Assembly (NCBI GenBank): GCA_012518275.1
Contig: JAAYSS010000048.1
Span: 1-64,000 of the forward strand
Length of the DNA: 64,000 bases
Reading direction: 5' to 3'
Source of the DNA: Bacteroidales bacterium
GTDB lineage: Bacteria; Bacteroidota; Bacteroidia; Bacteroidales; Paludibacteraceae
Positions 44,071-53,050 of the stretch are shown in pieces. The notes under the pieces were generated by a model. The model searched no databases and was not told where the DNA came from. It was given only the letters and a program-made list of their open reading frames with translations. Position numbers and translations under genes: made by a program. Positions within the stretch are counted from its first letter, which is position 1; the number at the start of each line of letters is the position of its first letter.

Positions 44071-45735
44071 ATGAAAAAAATTTTTATGCTTATTACCTGT
44101 TGCTTCATGGCAATAGCTGTGAATGCCGCAGAGTTAAACATTTATGCATCCGGCTTGAAGTCCGGTGACGTAAATAGTGAGAAAAAAGTGGAAATAGAAT
44201 ATTTCCTAAATGCTCCTGCTACAGCTCTAGCTGTAAACATTATGCAGGGTGAAACGATTGTGAAAACAATTGATCTGACCGATGCCGCTCTTCTAACTCA
44301 AGGTGCACACACGACTACTCTTGACTTGAGCGAGGTATCAGACGGTACATACTCGTGGACAATGACTGCCACAGGTGCGACTACAGAATCTGCGCCGGTA
44401 CAAGTAAATGATACCGAGCAACCGCAGTTTCAGTTTTATCACCCGCGTGATGTAATTGTAGATAACAGCTACGAAAGCCCTTATTTTGGACGCATATATG
44501 CTACAATGTGCTGGACTTCAGGATCAGATGGTACTACACCGCATGTGCAAACACAGACAAAAGGTATCTTTATTCTTGATCCGGGCTTGACCGATATTAC
44601 CAATCAAGGAAATCAAGGTTACTCCGGAGGAATTACGTGGCCAGTTGAAGGTCAAGGTCCGAAAAGAATTATGGTTGACGCTGAAGGTGGTGTATGGGTT
44701 TGCGATAACGGTAAAGATGTTTCGGGTATCTACATTATGGATCCTGCAAATCCTTCAGCCGATTTTAAACCTGTTTTTGCAGACGGTACTCGTGATGAAG
44801 AAGGTGTGAAAACAGTAGACGGAACTGCTATTCATGGTAAAATAGCTGCATTTTGTCTGACCGGATCCGGTGAAGACACTAAGCTGTATACCATGGACAA
44901 CTCGCTTGCTGTTAATGGTGCTACATTAAACATACTACAATACAATGTGGGTTCTTTAGATGCTCCTTACGCGCTTCCATACGATGCTATAGCATATGAC
45001 AACTCGACCGGAAAATATGCTAACTCTAATTTAGCCATAGTTTCAGATAAAACTCAGGGCGGATTTTGGGTAGCCCAAAATCGTTGGGGATTCGATGCTC
45101 ATCCAGCTTTTTCACATATCAGTTCAACAGGTGATATGGACTTTTCATCCACCGCAGAAAATTTTCCGGCATTTTCCAAAAATGTTTCGTACCGTGGAGC
45201 TGTTGCTGTAAATAATGACGGTTCTTTGTTGGCTGCAGGAAGTGACGGAACGGTAAAATTCTTTGATGTTAGCTATGATGCAGAAGGTGTTCCCGCTTTA
45301 CAGTTCAAATCAGAATGGGTGATTCCTACCATTGGTAACAATATTGACGGAATAGCTTTCGACGTGGCTGATAATTTGTATGTGGTTTCAGCAAGTAGTG
45401 AGCGGATGCATATTTTTGCTCTTCCAAAAGCAACAAATACTATCACCGTTCCGGCTCCGTCAACCTACAAACTTGAAATCACCCCGACAGGGCTCAACAC
45501 CAATCTGTTGGATGCAGCAACTGTAAGCGTTGAAAATAATATGCTGCAGGTTCATGCAGGACAAACAACGCTGACTGGCTACGCGATTTATAGTTTCGAC
45601 GGTCGTATGTTGAAGTCACTAAAAGTTAACACACAACAACTTAATGTTCCGATTGACAATTTGGCTGTTGGAACTTATTTAATTCGTTTGACTTCAGACG
45701 ATGGCGTTGTGACAAAGAAATTTATTAAGAGATAA
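44071..45735 (+). CDS. Secreted DUF4623-type beta-propeller protein with T9SS sorting domain
   Basis: A 554-residue exported protein. The signal peptide is MKKIFMLITCCFMAIAVNA; the propeller begins near HPRDVIVDNSYESPYFGRI, and the C-terminus carries a T9SS type A sorting domain (YAIYSFDGRMLKSL, VGTYLIRL). The segment with ESPYFGRIY, YIMDPANPSADFKPVF and FDVADNLYVVS aligns clearly with the C-terminal half of the preceding amidase, so the two genes are paralogous over about 400 residues. I use the ATG at 44071; a TTG at 43999 lies inside the palindrome and would spoil the signal peptide. The likely role is binding glycan or wall fragments at the cell surface. Confidence 0.75.
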   Translation: MKKIFMLITCCFMAIAVNAAELNIYASGLKSGDVNSEKKVEIEYFLNAPATALAVNIMQGETIVKTIDLTDAALLTQGAHTTTLDLSEVSDGTYSWTMTATGATTESAPVQVNDTEQPQFQFYHPRDVIVDNSYESPYFGRIYATMCWTSGSDGTTPHVQTQTKGIFILDPGLTDITNQGNQGYSGGITWPVEGQGPKRIMVDAEGGVWVCDNGKDVSGIYIMDPANPSADFKPVFADGTRDEEGVKTVDGTAIHGKIAAFCLTGSGEDTKLYTMDNSLAVNGATLNILQYNVGSLDAPYALPYDAIAYDNSTGKYANSNLAIVSDKTQGGFWVAQNRWGFDAHPAFSHISSTGDMDFSSTAENFPAFSKNVSYRGAVAVNNDGSLLAAGSDGTVKFFDVSYDAEGVPALQFKSEWVIPTIGNNIDGIAFDVADNLYVVSASSERMHIFALPKATNTITVPAPSTYKLEITPTGLNTNLLDAATVSVENNMLQVHAGQTTLTGYAIYSFDGRMLKSLKVNTQQLNVPIDNLAVGTYLIRLTSDDGVVTKKFIKR

Positions 45736-45745
45736 CATATAAAAA

Positions 45746-45784
45746 TACGAGTAGTACAAAAAAGTCATATTTGTACTACTCGTA
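45746..45784. terminator. Hairpin before the susC gene
   Basis: A perfect 15-bp stem (TACGAGTAGTACAAA at 45746-45760 with 45770-45784) and a 9-nt loop, 10 bp after the stop of the propeller gene. A long T-run is lacking, so it may reduce rather than stop read-through into susC. Confidence 0.65.
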
Positions 45785-45811
45785 ATTATTCATTATTCAA
45801 TAATTAATTTT

Positions 45812-48800
45812 ATGAGAGATACAGATAGAAATTTTGTCGGCGTATACATAAGGCAATTCTTTCAGAAAGTCCTTGCCTTAATGTTTTGCTTGATATTTGT
45901 TTCGGCTTATATCTATGCCGAAGATGTTACCGTCAGCGGACAAGTTACTGATCCAAATAACGAACCCTTAGTTGGTGTTTCAGTAAAAGTAGTAGGAGCT
46001 AACGTTGGTACTACTACCGGAATAGATGGCCGTTATCAGTTAACGGTTTCGTCAAGTGCTTCGTTGCAATTCAGTTACATGGGGTTCCAAACTCAAATTG
46101 AAAAAATAGGTTCACGCAAAGTCATTAATATTGTTTTGGAAGAAGATTCCCGCTTGATTGATGAAATTGTGGTGGTGGGTTATGACACACAACGAAAAGC
46201 TAACTTGACAGGTGCGGTAGAAAGCATTGATGTAGCTAAGCAATTAGAAGGCCGTCCATTATCTGACTTGGGACGAGGATTGCAGGGAGCCGCACCCGGT
46301 TTGACGGTAACCACTTCATCGGGTCGCTTAGGTACAACGCCTAAGTTCCGTATTCGTGGTGCGATAGGTACTATGCTTAACGAAGGTAATGACGCTTCCA
46401 ATCCGTTGATTTTGGTGGATGGCGTTGAAATATCTGATTTGAATATGATTAACTCCGATGATGTTGAAAGTATTTCTGTTCTGAAAGATGCGGCGTCATC
46501 TTCTATTTATGGTACACGTGCAGCATTTGGGGTTATTTTGATATCAACAAAAAGTGGTAAAGAAAAATCAAAATTCAAAGTAAACTATTCAAACAACTTT
46601 TCATGGGCAGCTCCTACGGTAGTTCCTAAAATGGCAAAATCGTATGAAGGCGCTGCTATGGCATTGGAAAGCAGGCAGAGACGTGCTCCGGGTACGGTTA
46701 CTTTTACAACGACCAATAACCTGGTTTGGAATGCAGAATCAATAGAGAGAATGAAAGAGTGGGAACGCGTCTTCGGAGACATCCGTTTGAGTGATGAAAT
46801 GGTGCTTGGTCGAGATTTTGAAATTATTGACGGCTCACCCTATTTTTATAGAAGTTGGCAGGCTGCGGACGAATACGTGAAAGATTTTAGCTTTAGCCAA
46901 CAACATAACTTTTCCGTTGGAGGCTCATCGGGAATCACAAAATATTATTTAGGTTTAGGCTATATGGGGCAGAGCGGAGTGATAAAAGTGAAACCAGATC
47001 AATACCGACGTTATAATGTGAATTTTAACACAGACAGTGAAATAAATAAATGGTTGTCGATTCGTTCGAAATTGTTGTATTCACGTACAAATTTGGAAAC
47101 GCCATTTAATTTTACACAGGCAAATTATGATGCATTATATTATCTATATCGTTGGCCTACCATTATGCCATATGGCACTTATCAAGGAAAACCTTTCCGT
47201 AATTCGGTTGCTGAAACTGCCGCAGCTAACATCAATTCCGACATTAAGGATTATACTCGGATTTCATTAGGAACTTCAATTAATTTTACAAACGATTTGT
47301 CATTAGATTTGGATTATACCTACAACATGGATAATCAAATGATTATTCAACGAGGAGGTACCGTAGGCGGGTGGGACTTTTGGGCAGGACCGCTTACCTT
47401 GACTGATAATTGGGCTCCTACCAACCGCAACAAGATTGATCATTACTTTTACAAACGGGATTACCATGTTGGCAATGCTGTGCTACGTTATAAAAAGGTA
47501 TTGGACGATCATAATGTTAATGCCTTCGTAGGAAGTAACTTAGAATACAAAGAAATCAGGTATCTAAATGCAGAAAAACGTGAATTGTTAGATATGCAAA
47601 AACCGGAAGTTTCTTTAGCTGTTGGTGACCAATTTATATATGGTTCACATTATGATTGGGCAATAGCCGGTTTCTTTGCACGTATTAATTATGCTTACCG
47701 CAACCGTTATTTGATTGAGTTAAATGGACGTTATGATGGTTCATCACGTTTCCCCTTAAATAAACAATGGGGCTTTTTCCCATCCGCTTCAGTAGGTTAT
47801 GTGTTGTCTGAAGAAGATTGGATGGAATCTTTGAAACCTTATTTGAGTTTTGCAAAATTGCGCTTATCGTACGGTAGTATAGGTAATCAAGATATTGGTG
47901 CCAACCGTTTCCGCGCTGTTCTTTCCTCGTACTTATCCGGATGGATTGTAAACGAGATAAATGAGACTAGCTTCGGATTACCTTTAGCCATCCGAGATGG
48001 ATTTACTTGGGAAACCATTAATACTGTTGATGGGGGGCTTGATATGCGATTTTTTAGAGATAAATTTGGTGTGAGTTTCGATTACTTCCGCCGCGTAAAT
48101 GACGGCATGGTAGTAGGAGGTACAGAAGTGCCTTCTTTCTTCGGTACTGATGCACCCTATGAAAATGCTGCGCAACTAACAACAAAAGGATGGGAATTAT
48201 CGCTAGATTACCGTCACACTTTTGCTAACCAATTCAGGTTAAATTTAGCTGCGAATTTGGCTGATGCTAGAACCGTAATTACAAAACATCCTCGAACTGC
48301 TAATTCCATTTTGGACGGTAGTAACTATGAAGGGAAAATTTACGGTGAAATCTGGGGATTTGAAACCGACCGCTTTTTTACTGCCGAAGATTTCAATGAA
48401 GATGGTACACCGGTGGAAGGTATAGCCTCGCAAAAATATTTTGAAGATGCTACAGGTCTCGGATATAAATACGGTCCGGGTGATATTAAATATAAAGATT
48501 TGGACAATGATGGAGAAATAACATGGGGAAATAAAACGGCGAATGATCACGGTGACTGGAAACGCATTGGTAATTCAACACCTCGTTACGAATACAATTT
48601 CCGTGTCAACTTGGAATATAAGGGTGTTGATTTAGGTGTATTTTTACAAGGAGTAGGTAGCCGCCAACATTGGGCTACAGGAGGTATGCTCATACCGGGT
48701 TGGTTCAATACGGAAGGGACATACTATGCGCACCAAACCGACTATTGGACGCCCGAAAATCCGAATGCTTTCTATCCTCGTTTGGCTGACATGAATCAGC

Positions 48801-49108
48801 CGGGGCGATATTCTGCGGCCGGGTTTAACTTCTTGACGCAAACTAAGTACTTATTGGATATGTCTTATTGCAGGTTGAAGAATGTTACGGTGGGTTATTC
48901 GTTGCCTGCTGCTACATTGAATAAAATAAAATTGGATCGTTTCCGATTGTATTTTAGCTTTGAAAACTTATTTGAATTTGATCGGTTAGGAAATCTTCCA
49001 ATAGATCCGGAAACCGACATATCCTATGGAGATGGTGGTTCAATGGGCTTTGGACGTATATATCCCTTTACGCGCTCCATGTCATGTGGCTTGCAAATAT
49101 CACTTTAA
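45812..49108 (+). CDS. SusC/RagA-type TonB-dependent transporter
   Basis: A 1098-residue outer-membrane transporter. After the signal sequence it has a carboxypeptidase-regulatory-like domain (VSGQVTDPNNEPLVGVSVKV, about residues 35-115), the TonB box region (IDEIVVVGYDTQRK), the plug domain with the SusC signature (ILVDGVEISDLNMINSDDVESISVLKD) and a 22-strand barrel ending in MSCGLQISL. SusC proteins import oligomeric ligands captured by a SusD lid. With amidases, muramidase and GHL10 around it, the ligand is likely a peptidoglycan fragment. It is followed by its SusD partner after 33 bp. Confidence 0.93.
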   Translation: MRDTDRNFVGVYIRQFFQKVLALMFCLIFVSAYIYAEDVTVSGQVTDPNNEPLVGVSVKVVGANVGTTTGIDGRYQLTVSSSASLQFSYMGFQTQIEKIGSRKVINIVLEEDSRLIDEIVVVGYDTQRKANLTGAVESIDVAKQLEGRPLSDLGRGLQGAAPGLTVTTSSGRLGTTPKFRIRGAIGTMLNEGNDASNPLILVDGVEISDLNMINSDDVESISVLKDAASSSIYGTRAAFGVILISTKSGKEKSKFKVNYSNNFSWAAPTVVPKMAKSYEGAAMALESRQRRAPGTVTFTTTNNLVWNAESIERMKEWERVFGDIRLSDEMVLGRDFEIIDGSPYFYRSWQAADEYVKDFSFSQQHNFSVGGSSGITKYYLGLGYMGQSGVIKVKPDQYRRYNVNFNTDSEINKWLSIRSKLLYSRTNLETPFNFTQANYDALYYLYRWPTIMPYGTYQGKPFRNSVAETAAANINSDIKDYTRISLGTSINFTNDLSLDLDYTYNMDNQMIIQRGGTVGGWDFWAGPLTLTDNWAPTNRNKIDHYFYKRDYHVGNAVLRYKKVLDDHNVNAFVGSNLEYKEIRYLNAEKRELLDMQKPEVSLAVGDQFIYGSHYDWAIAGFFARINYAYRNRYLIELNGRYDGSSRFPLNKQWGFFPSASVGYVLSEEDWMESLKPYLSFAKLRLSYGSIGNQDIGANRFRAVLSSYLSGWIVNEINETSFGLPLAIRDGFTWETINTVDGGLDMRFFRDKFGVSFDYFRRVNDGMVVGGTEVPSFFGTDAPYENAAQLTTKGWELSLDYRHTFANQFRLNLAANLADARTVITKHPRTANSILDGSNYEGKIYGEIWGFETDRFFTAEDFNEDGTPVEGIASQKYFEDATGLGYKYGPGDIKYKDLDNDGEITWGNKTANDHGDWKRIGNSTPRYEYNFRVNLEYKGVDLGVFLQGVGSRQHWATGGMLIPGWFNTEGTYYAHQTDYWTPENPNAFYPRLADMNQPGRYSAAGFNFLTQTKYLLDMSYCRLKNVTVGYSLPAATLNKIKLDRFRLYFSFENLFEFDRLGNLPIDPETDISYGDGGSMGFGRIYPFTRSMSCGLQISL

Positions 49109-49141
49109 TCCACAAAATAATTAAAAATAAAAATTAAACAT

Positions 49142-50896
49142 ATGAAAGTAAAATATAAATATATAGTTATATGTGTTTTAGGGTTAATTTTCGCATCATG
49201 CGAGGAGTTTTTGGATCGTCCACCCTATGATAACTTTACAGATGATGAGTTTTGGATGACTGAAACCCAAACACGTTCGTATATGTATTCGTTTTATACC
49301 TCTGTTTTTTCAGGTTACGGATCGGGAATTTCTCATGGTCCATTTCTGATGGGGCAGACCCTGAACGATGACTTTGCGTCAGATATTTCTCAAAAAGATT
49401 TGACGCCTTTAGAAGTCCCGGTTAGCGATGGCGGTTGGAATTTTAGCCTTATTCGCAAGGCAAACTATGTCATTGAAAACATCGAGCGTCTCGATGCAGA
49501 TGCTGCCACAATAAACCACTGGACGGGCATAGCACGCTTTTTCCGTGCCGTTTATTATAGCAATATGGTTTTTCGTTATGGTGATGTCCCCTATATGGAT
49601 CATGTGCCAATTATAAGTGACAAGAAGGAAGATTTAGATTATCTGTACAAAGATCGAGATCCGCGTGCATTTGTAGTTGATAAAATACTGGAAGATTTTC
49701 AGTTTGCTATGGATAATGTGCGTATCAACGACGGTGCCCTACAAATAAACAAATATGTGGTTGCCGGCATGGCTTCACGTATGATGTTGCGTGAAGGTAC
49801 TTTCCTAAAATACCATAATATAGATTTAGCAAAAGCTGAAAAATGTCTTTTGTTCGCTAAAAATGCAGCGCTATTGGCTATGAGTGGTCCTTATTCTATT
49901 TCAGATAGTTACAATGCCCTATTCGCATCTGATGATTTGGCAGGTAATGCTGAAATACTTATGTATCGTAAATATTTAGACGGAGTATTGGCACATTCTA
50001 CATTAGCCTATAGCTATCAGGATCCACAAGGGGGGGCAAGTAAGTCTTTAGCTGAAAGCTTCTCAAAAAGCAATGGATTTCCAATATATTACAATGATGA
50101 GTTTTGGACGGCTCCCACTGATTCAGCATTTTTTGCTGATCGTGACCCTCGTTTGTCACTCTGTATTCGTCCTAAATACTATCTTAAAGGTGGAGATAAT
50201 TCACCGTTTGCATACACACTATCAGGATATTCGTGGTGCAAATTTATGGATGATAGCAAAGCAGGTCAAAAAGATCCTACTTTTGCACGTGAACGAAATG
50301 TAACCGATGCGCCATGTCTTCGTTTAGGTGAAGTGTTACTTAATTACGTTGAAGCAGCATATGAACTTCATTTGATCAATGACTCACATCCGTTTGGGCA
50401 AGAAGATTTGGATAAATCAATTAATCTTCTGCGTGCACGTTCAGGTATCGATATGCCGGCTCTGCAATTTGTTGGTGGCAAACCTGCCGTAGATGGAGAA
50501 GTGTATGATGATCCGAAACGTAGTGAAATCAATCCCGAGGGAGATGTAGATCCCATGTTGTGGGAGATACGTAGAGAACGTCGAGTTGAATTGTGTTTCG
50601 AAGGTTTTCGGTTAAATGATTTAAAACGCTGGAAAAAATTAGATTATCTTTGGAATGGTATCAATCCGGATATTCGTTATGGAGCGTACATACGTTTGGA
50701 TGATTATCCCGATTTAGACGCATCTGTTGTGCTTGAAGATGATGCACTTACAGAAGGTTATATTCTTCGGAATACCGAACGGCAACGTAATCGTCCTATT
50801 CCAAGAAATTATATAAATCCTGTTCCATCTGGGCAGATACAACTTTACAAAAGCCATGGTTATACATTAACGCAAACCAAAGAATGGGCAGAATAG
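49142..50896 (+). CDS. SusD/RagB-type surface lipoprotein
   Basis: A 584-residue lipoprotein with lipobox FASC (Cys20) and the SusD/RagB fold: N-terminal EEFLDRPPYDNFTDDEFW, TPR-like helices with ARFFRAVYYSNMVFRYGDVPY, and the C-terminal RRERRVELCFEGFRLNDLKRW. It forms the lid of the SusC transporter and helps capture the ligand. The gene overlaps the longer frame of the following lipoprotein gene but not its chosen start. Confidence 0.93.
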   Translation: MKVKYKYIVICVLGLIFASCEEFLDRPPYDNFTDDEFWMTETQTRSYMYSFYTSVFSGYGSGISHGPFLMGQTLNDDFASDISQKDLTPLEVPVSDGGWNFSLIRKANYVIENIERLDADAATINHWTGIARFFRAVYYSNMVFRYGDVPYMDHVPIISDKKEDLDYLYKDRDPRAFVVDKILEDFQFAMDNVRINDGALQINKYVVAGMASRMMLREGTFLKYHNIDLAKAEKCLLFAKNAALLAMSGPYSISDSYNALFASDDLAGNAEILMYRKYLDGVLAHSTLAYSYQDPQGGASKSLAESFSKSNGFPIYYNDEFWTAPTDSAFFADRDPRLSLCIRPKYYLKGGDNSPFAYTLSGYSWCKFMDDSKAGQKDPTFARERNVTDAPCLRLGEVLLNYVEAAYELHLINDSHPFGQEDLDKSINLLRARSGIDMPALQFVGGKPAVDGEVYDDPKRSEINPEGDVDPMLWEIRRERRVELCFEGFRLNDLKRWKKLDYLWNGINPDIRYGAYIRLDDYPDLDASVVLEDDALTEGYILRNTERQRNRPIPRNYINPVPSGQIQLYKSHGYTLTQTKEWAE

Positions 50897-50919
50897 TGAA
50901 TTTTTTAAATGAAAGAAAA

Positions 50920-52623
50920 ATGAAAACGACTAAATATATTTTAGGATTATTTGTAGTAGCATTATTCACGCTACTTGCTTACTCTTGTAAAGAAGATCCC
51001 ATTGTAGAAAACCCCTCCGGAGAAACCATCATTTATAGTCTTCGTATTATTAATGGTGATTTAAGTGGTGGTGGACGCTACGATGGTGAAATCAATGAAG
51101 AAGAAAAAACAATCACGTTTAATAATGTATCTGCGGAAACAGATATTTCTCAGGTGAAGTTTGCAGGCAAACTATCACTTGGTGCTTCGCTTGATCAAGA
51201 GTCGTATGATTTCCTTGAAGGATATGATTTGTCCGCTAGAATGCTAGAAAAAACCATACAAATACTGAATGTGGAGAATGCTGCTGAATATAAGGTTATT
51301 CTAAATTTAGCGGAACCACAAGTAAAGCCTATTGTTGACAAAATGATTGTTTTGGTCGATGGGCAGGAAGTGGAAGCCAGTATAGATTTAGATGAGAAAA
51401 TAATCAATTTGAATGCTCCGAATGCAGATGAAGTAGTTATAAGCAGTTTAACATTGCGTCCGGCTCGGGCAGAATTTTCATTTGGTACGCTTACATCGGA
51501 TAATAAACTGTTGAAAAGCAATCCGGGTAAGCTACAGCTTAATTTTTTAGGACTTACGGATGAATATGAAATTGATTTTGACAAAGCGGCGCTCGCCGGT
51601 CTTGATTTCAGTAAAGCCATTATACATGACTTTTCTGTAAATACGACCTTGTATCCCGACTTTACTGCAGAACTAACTCGGTGTGCTGATTTTGACGGTG
51701 AATATGTTCTGTTGGCATATCGTATGGCTCCTAAGGTGTTCAAGGTTTCCGATTTATTGAACGATAATGCGGCCAATCCTATTAATCTAGATATGACGGA
51801 TGTAGAAGGTGGAACACATGTTATTTCATCTGGCGCTTTGTCACATGGACATATTTATTTGAGTAATCTTGCTGCAAATCCGAGTGACGCCGAAAACGGA
51901 CCATTAAAAGTGTATTATTACGATACACCCAACTCCAAACCGGAAGTGGTTTTGACTTTTGATGGTTTTGATGGTGAAACCGAAATTACTAAATCACGCT
52001 TTGGTGATAATATCTCCGTAAATTTAGATGACTCAGGAAACGGATACGTGTATTTTGTAAAACAAGATCCGGGTGATGAAATTTTACGTTTTACTGTAAA
52101 AGACTTTAAAAACTTCAGCGATCCATTTCTGATTCGTCCAAGTATAACAGCTTCTTATTATGCATTTTATAATCAGGTAGGAACAGAGGATGCTTATTTA
52201 TTCACAAGTACATATGTAAGTGTCGTTCAGTTGCTTAAATCTGATGGAAGCCCTCTTTATCAGATTGAAATGCTTAAAAATGAAGGAAGTGAAATTGATC
52301 CGTCACATGGTACGGATGTACATATCGCTTCGTTCAATAAAGGACGCTATTTGATAATGACATCCGGTAGGCGTTTTAATTGGTGGCCTGCTTCCACATT
52401 GTATATCTATGATATATCAGAAGGTTTTGATGTTGTTTCGTCTTTAGTAAACTATACGGAAAAGCATCCGGAACCGGTATTTACTTACGCTATGGAAGCA
52501 CCATCGTCACCTGCATGCTCTGCTAATTCGGCTTGGGCTGTGGTGAATGGAAATCTGTGTGTGTTTACAGCAGCACCTCATGCCGGCTTTGCACTTATTG
52601 AAATCCCTAAAAACAGGGAATAA
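50920..52623 (+). CDS. Surface lipoprotein, DUF5018/DUF4623 type
   Basis: A 567-residue lipoprotein (lipobox AYSC, Cys23). The N-terminal half has Ig-like modules of the DUF5018 kind (IYSLRIINGDLSGGGRYDGEI, EKTITFNNVSAETDISQVKF, YDLSA), and the rest is a propeller-like DUF4623-type region. I use the ATG at 50920, which places the signal peptide correctly; an ATG at 50884 is inside the susD end. In SusCD loci this third position often encodes a surface ligand-binding protein, the likely role here. It is related in style to the propellers in the two genes before susC. Confidence 0.75.
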   Translation: MKTTKYILGLFVVALFTLLAYSCKEDPIVENPSGETIIYSLRIINGDLSGGGRYDGEINEEEKTITFNNVSAETDISQVKFAGKLSLGASLDQESYDFLEGYDLSARMLEKTIQILNVENAAEYKVILNLAEPQVKPIVDKMIVLVDGQEVEASIDLDEKIINLNAPNADEVVISSLTLRPARAEFSFGTLTSDNKLLKSNPGKLQLNFLGLTDEYEIDFDKAALAGLDFSKAIIHDFSVNTTLYPDFTAELTRCADFDGEYVLLAYRMAPKVFKVSDLLNDNAANPINLDMTDVEGGTHVISSGALSHGHIYLSNLAANPSDAENGPLKVYYYDTPNSKPEVVLTFDGFDGETEITKSRFGDNISVNLDDSGNGYVYFVKQDPGDEILRFTVKDFKNFSDPFLIRPSITASYYAFYNQVGTEDAYLFTSTYVSVVQLLKSDGSPLYQIEMLKNEGSEIDPSHGTDVHIASFNKGRYLIMTSGRRFNWWPASTLYIYDISEGFDVVSSLVNYTEKHPEPVFTYAMEAPSSPACSANSAWAVVNGNLCVFTAAPHAGFALIEIPKNRE

Positions 52624-52624
52624 A

Positions 52625-52698
52625 TAAGGGTAAAAGGGATATACCCTTAAACATGTCTTGTCTTAACATAGCATTACTCTTTTGTGTAATGCTATGTT
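52625..52698 (+). terminator. Double hairpin after the SusCD lipoprotein operon
   Basis: The second stem (13 bp, perfect, 8-nt loop) is the stronger. Together they mark the end of the susC-susD-lipoprotein unit. Confidence 0.65.
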
Positions 52699-52977
52699 AG
52701 ATTAAGTCAGATTCTTATCTGTAATAAGATATGAATAAAAGACAGTTTCAGTTGAAGACGTGGAGTTTATAAAAGAGAAGCAGTGGTAAGAGTCATGAAT
52801 ACAATGCTGTGACAAAGGAGTGTAGAATGAGTTCGTTGATTTCTTTTGCAAGTAGCAAGAATTGTCAAAAAGTAATATTTTGGCTTTTATTCCTAAATTT
52901 CAAATAGCTATTCTTCTCTTTTTTAACGAATAGTCAATTTTTGACTTTTGAGGCAAAGGACATGTTAAATTAGATAA

Positions 52978-53005
52978 AAGAGCCGATTGAAAGTCGGTTC
53001 TTTTT
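52978..53005 (+). terminator. Terminator upstream of namZ
   Basis: AAGAGCCGA and TCGGTTCTT form a 9-bp stem (one G-T pair) with a 7-nt loop and a T-run. It lies only about 25 bp before the namZ -7 box, so it separates the namZ unit from upstream transcription, unless it is antiterminated. Confidence 0.65.
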
Positions 53006-53027
53006 ATTTTTAATAGATAAAATAGAT

Positions 53028-53035
53028 TAACTTTG
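53028..53035 (+). promoter_or_regulatory. -7 box for namZ
   Basis: TAACTTTG matches TAnnTTTG, 15 bp before the ATG at 53051. No TTTG at -33 is seen. It rules out the TTG at 53033 as a start codon. Confidence 0.55.
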
Positions 53036-53050
53036 TTCACATTTAAGAAA

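Larger units (their letters stand above)
52624..53050. other. 427-bp intergenic region with several hairpins and the namZ promoter
   Basis: Two hairpins follow the lipoprotein stop: an 8-bp stem (52625-52632 with 52642-52649) and a perfect 13-bp stem (AACATAGCATTAC at 52665-52677 with 52686-52698). A terminator with a T-run lies at 52978-53005, then the promoter of the next gene. Between 52700 and 52970 no gene or known RNA is recognised. Confidence 0.6.

Noticed and set aside
51195-51776. 193-codon minus-strand frame inside the DUF5018-type lipoprotein gene
   Set aside because: It is Ser-rich, antisense to a clear lipoprotein gene, and without recognisable motifs.
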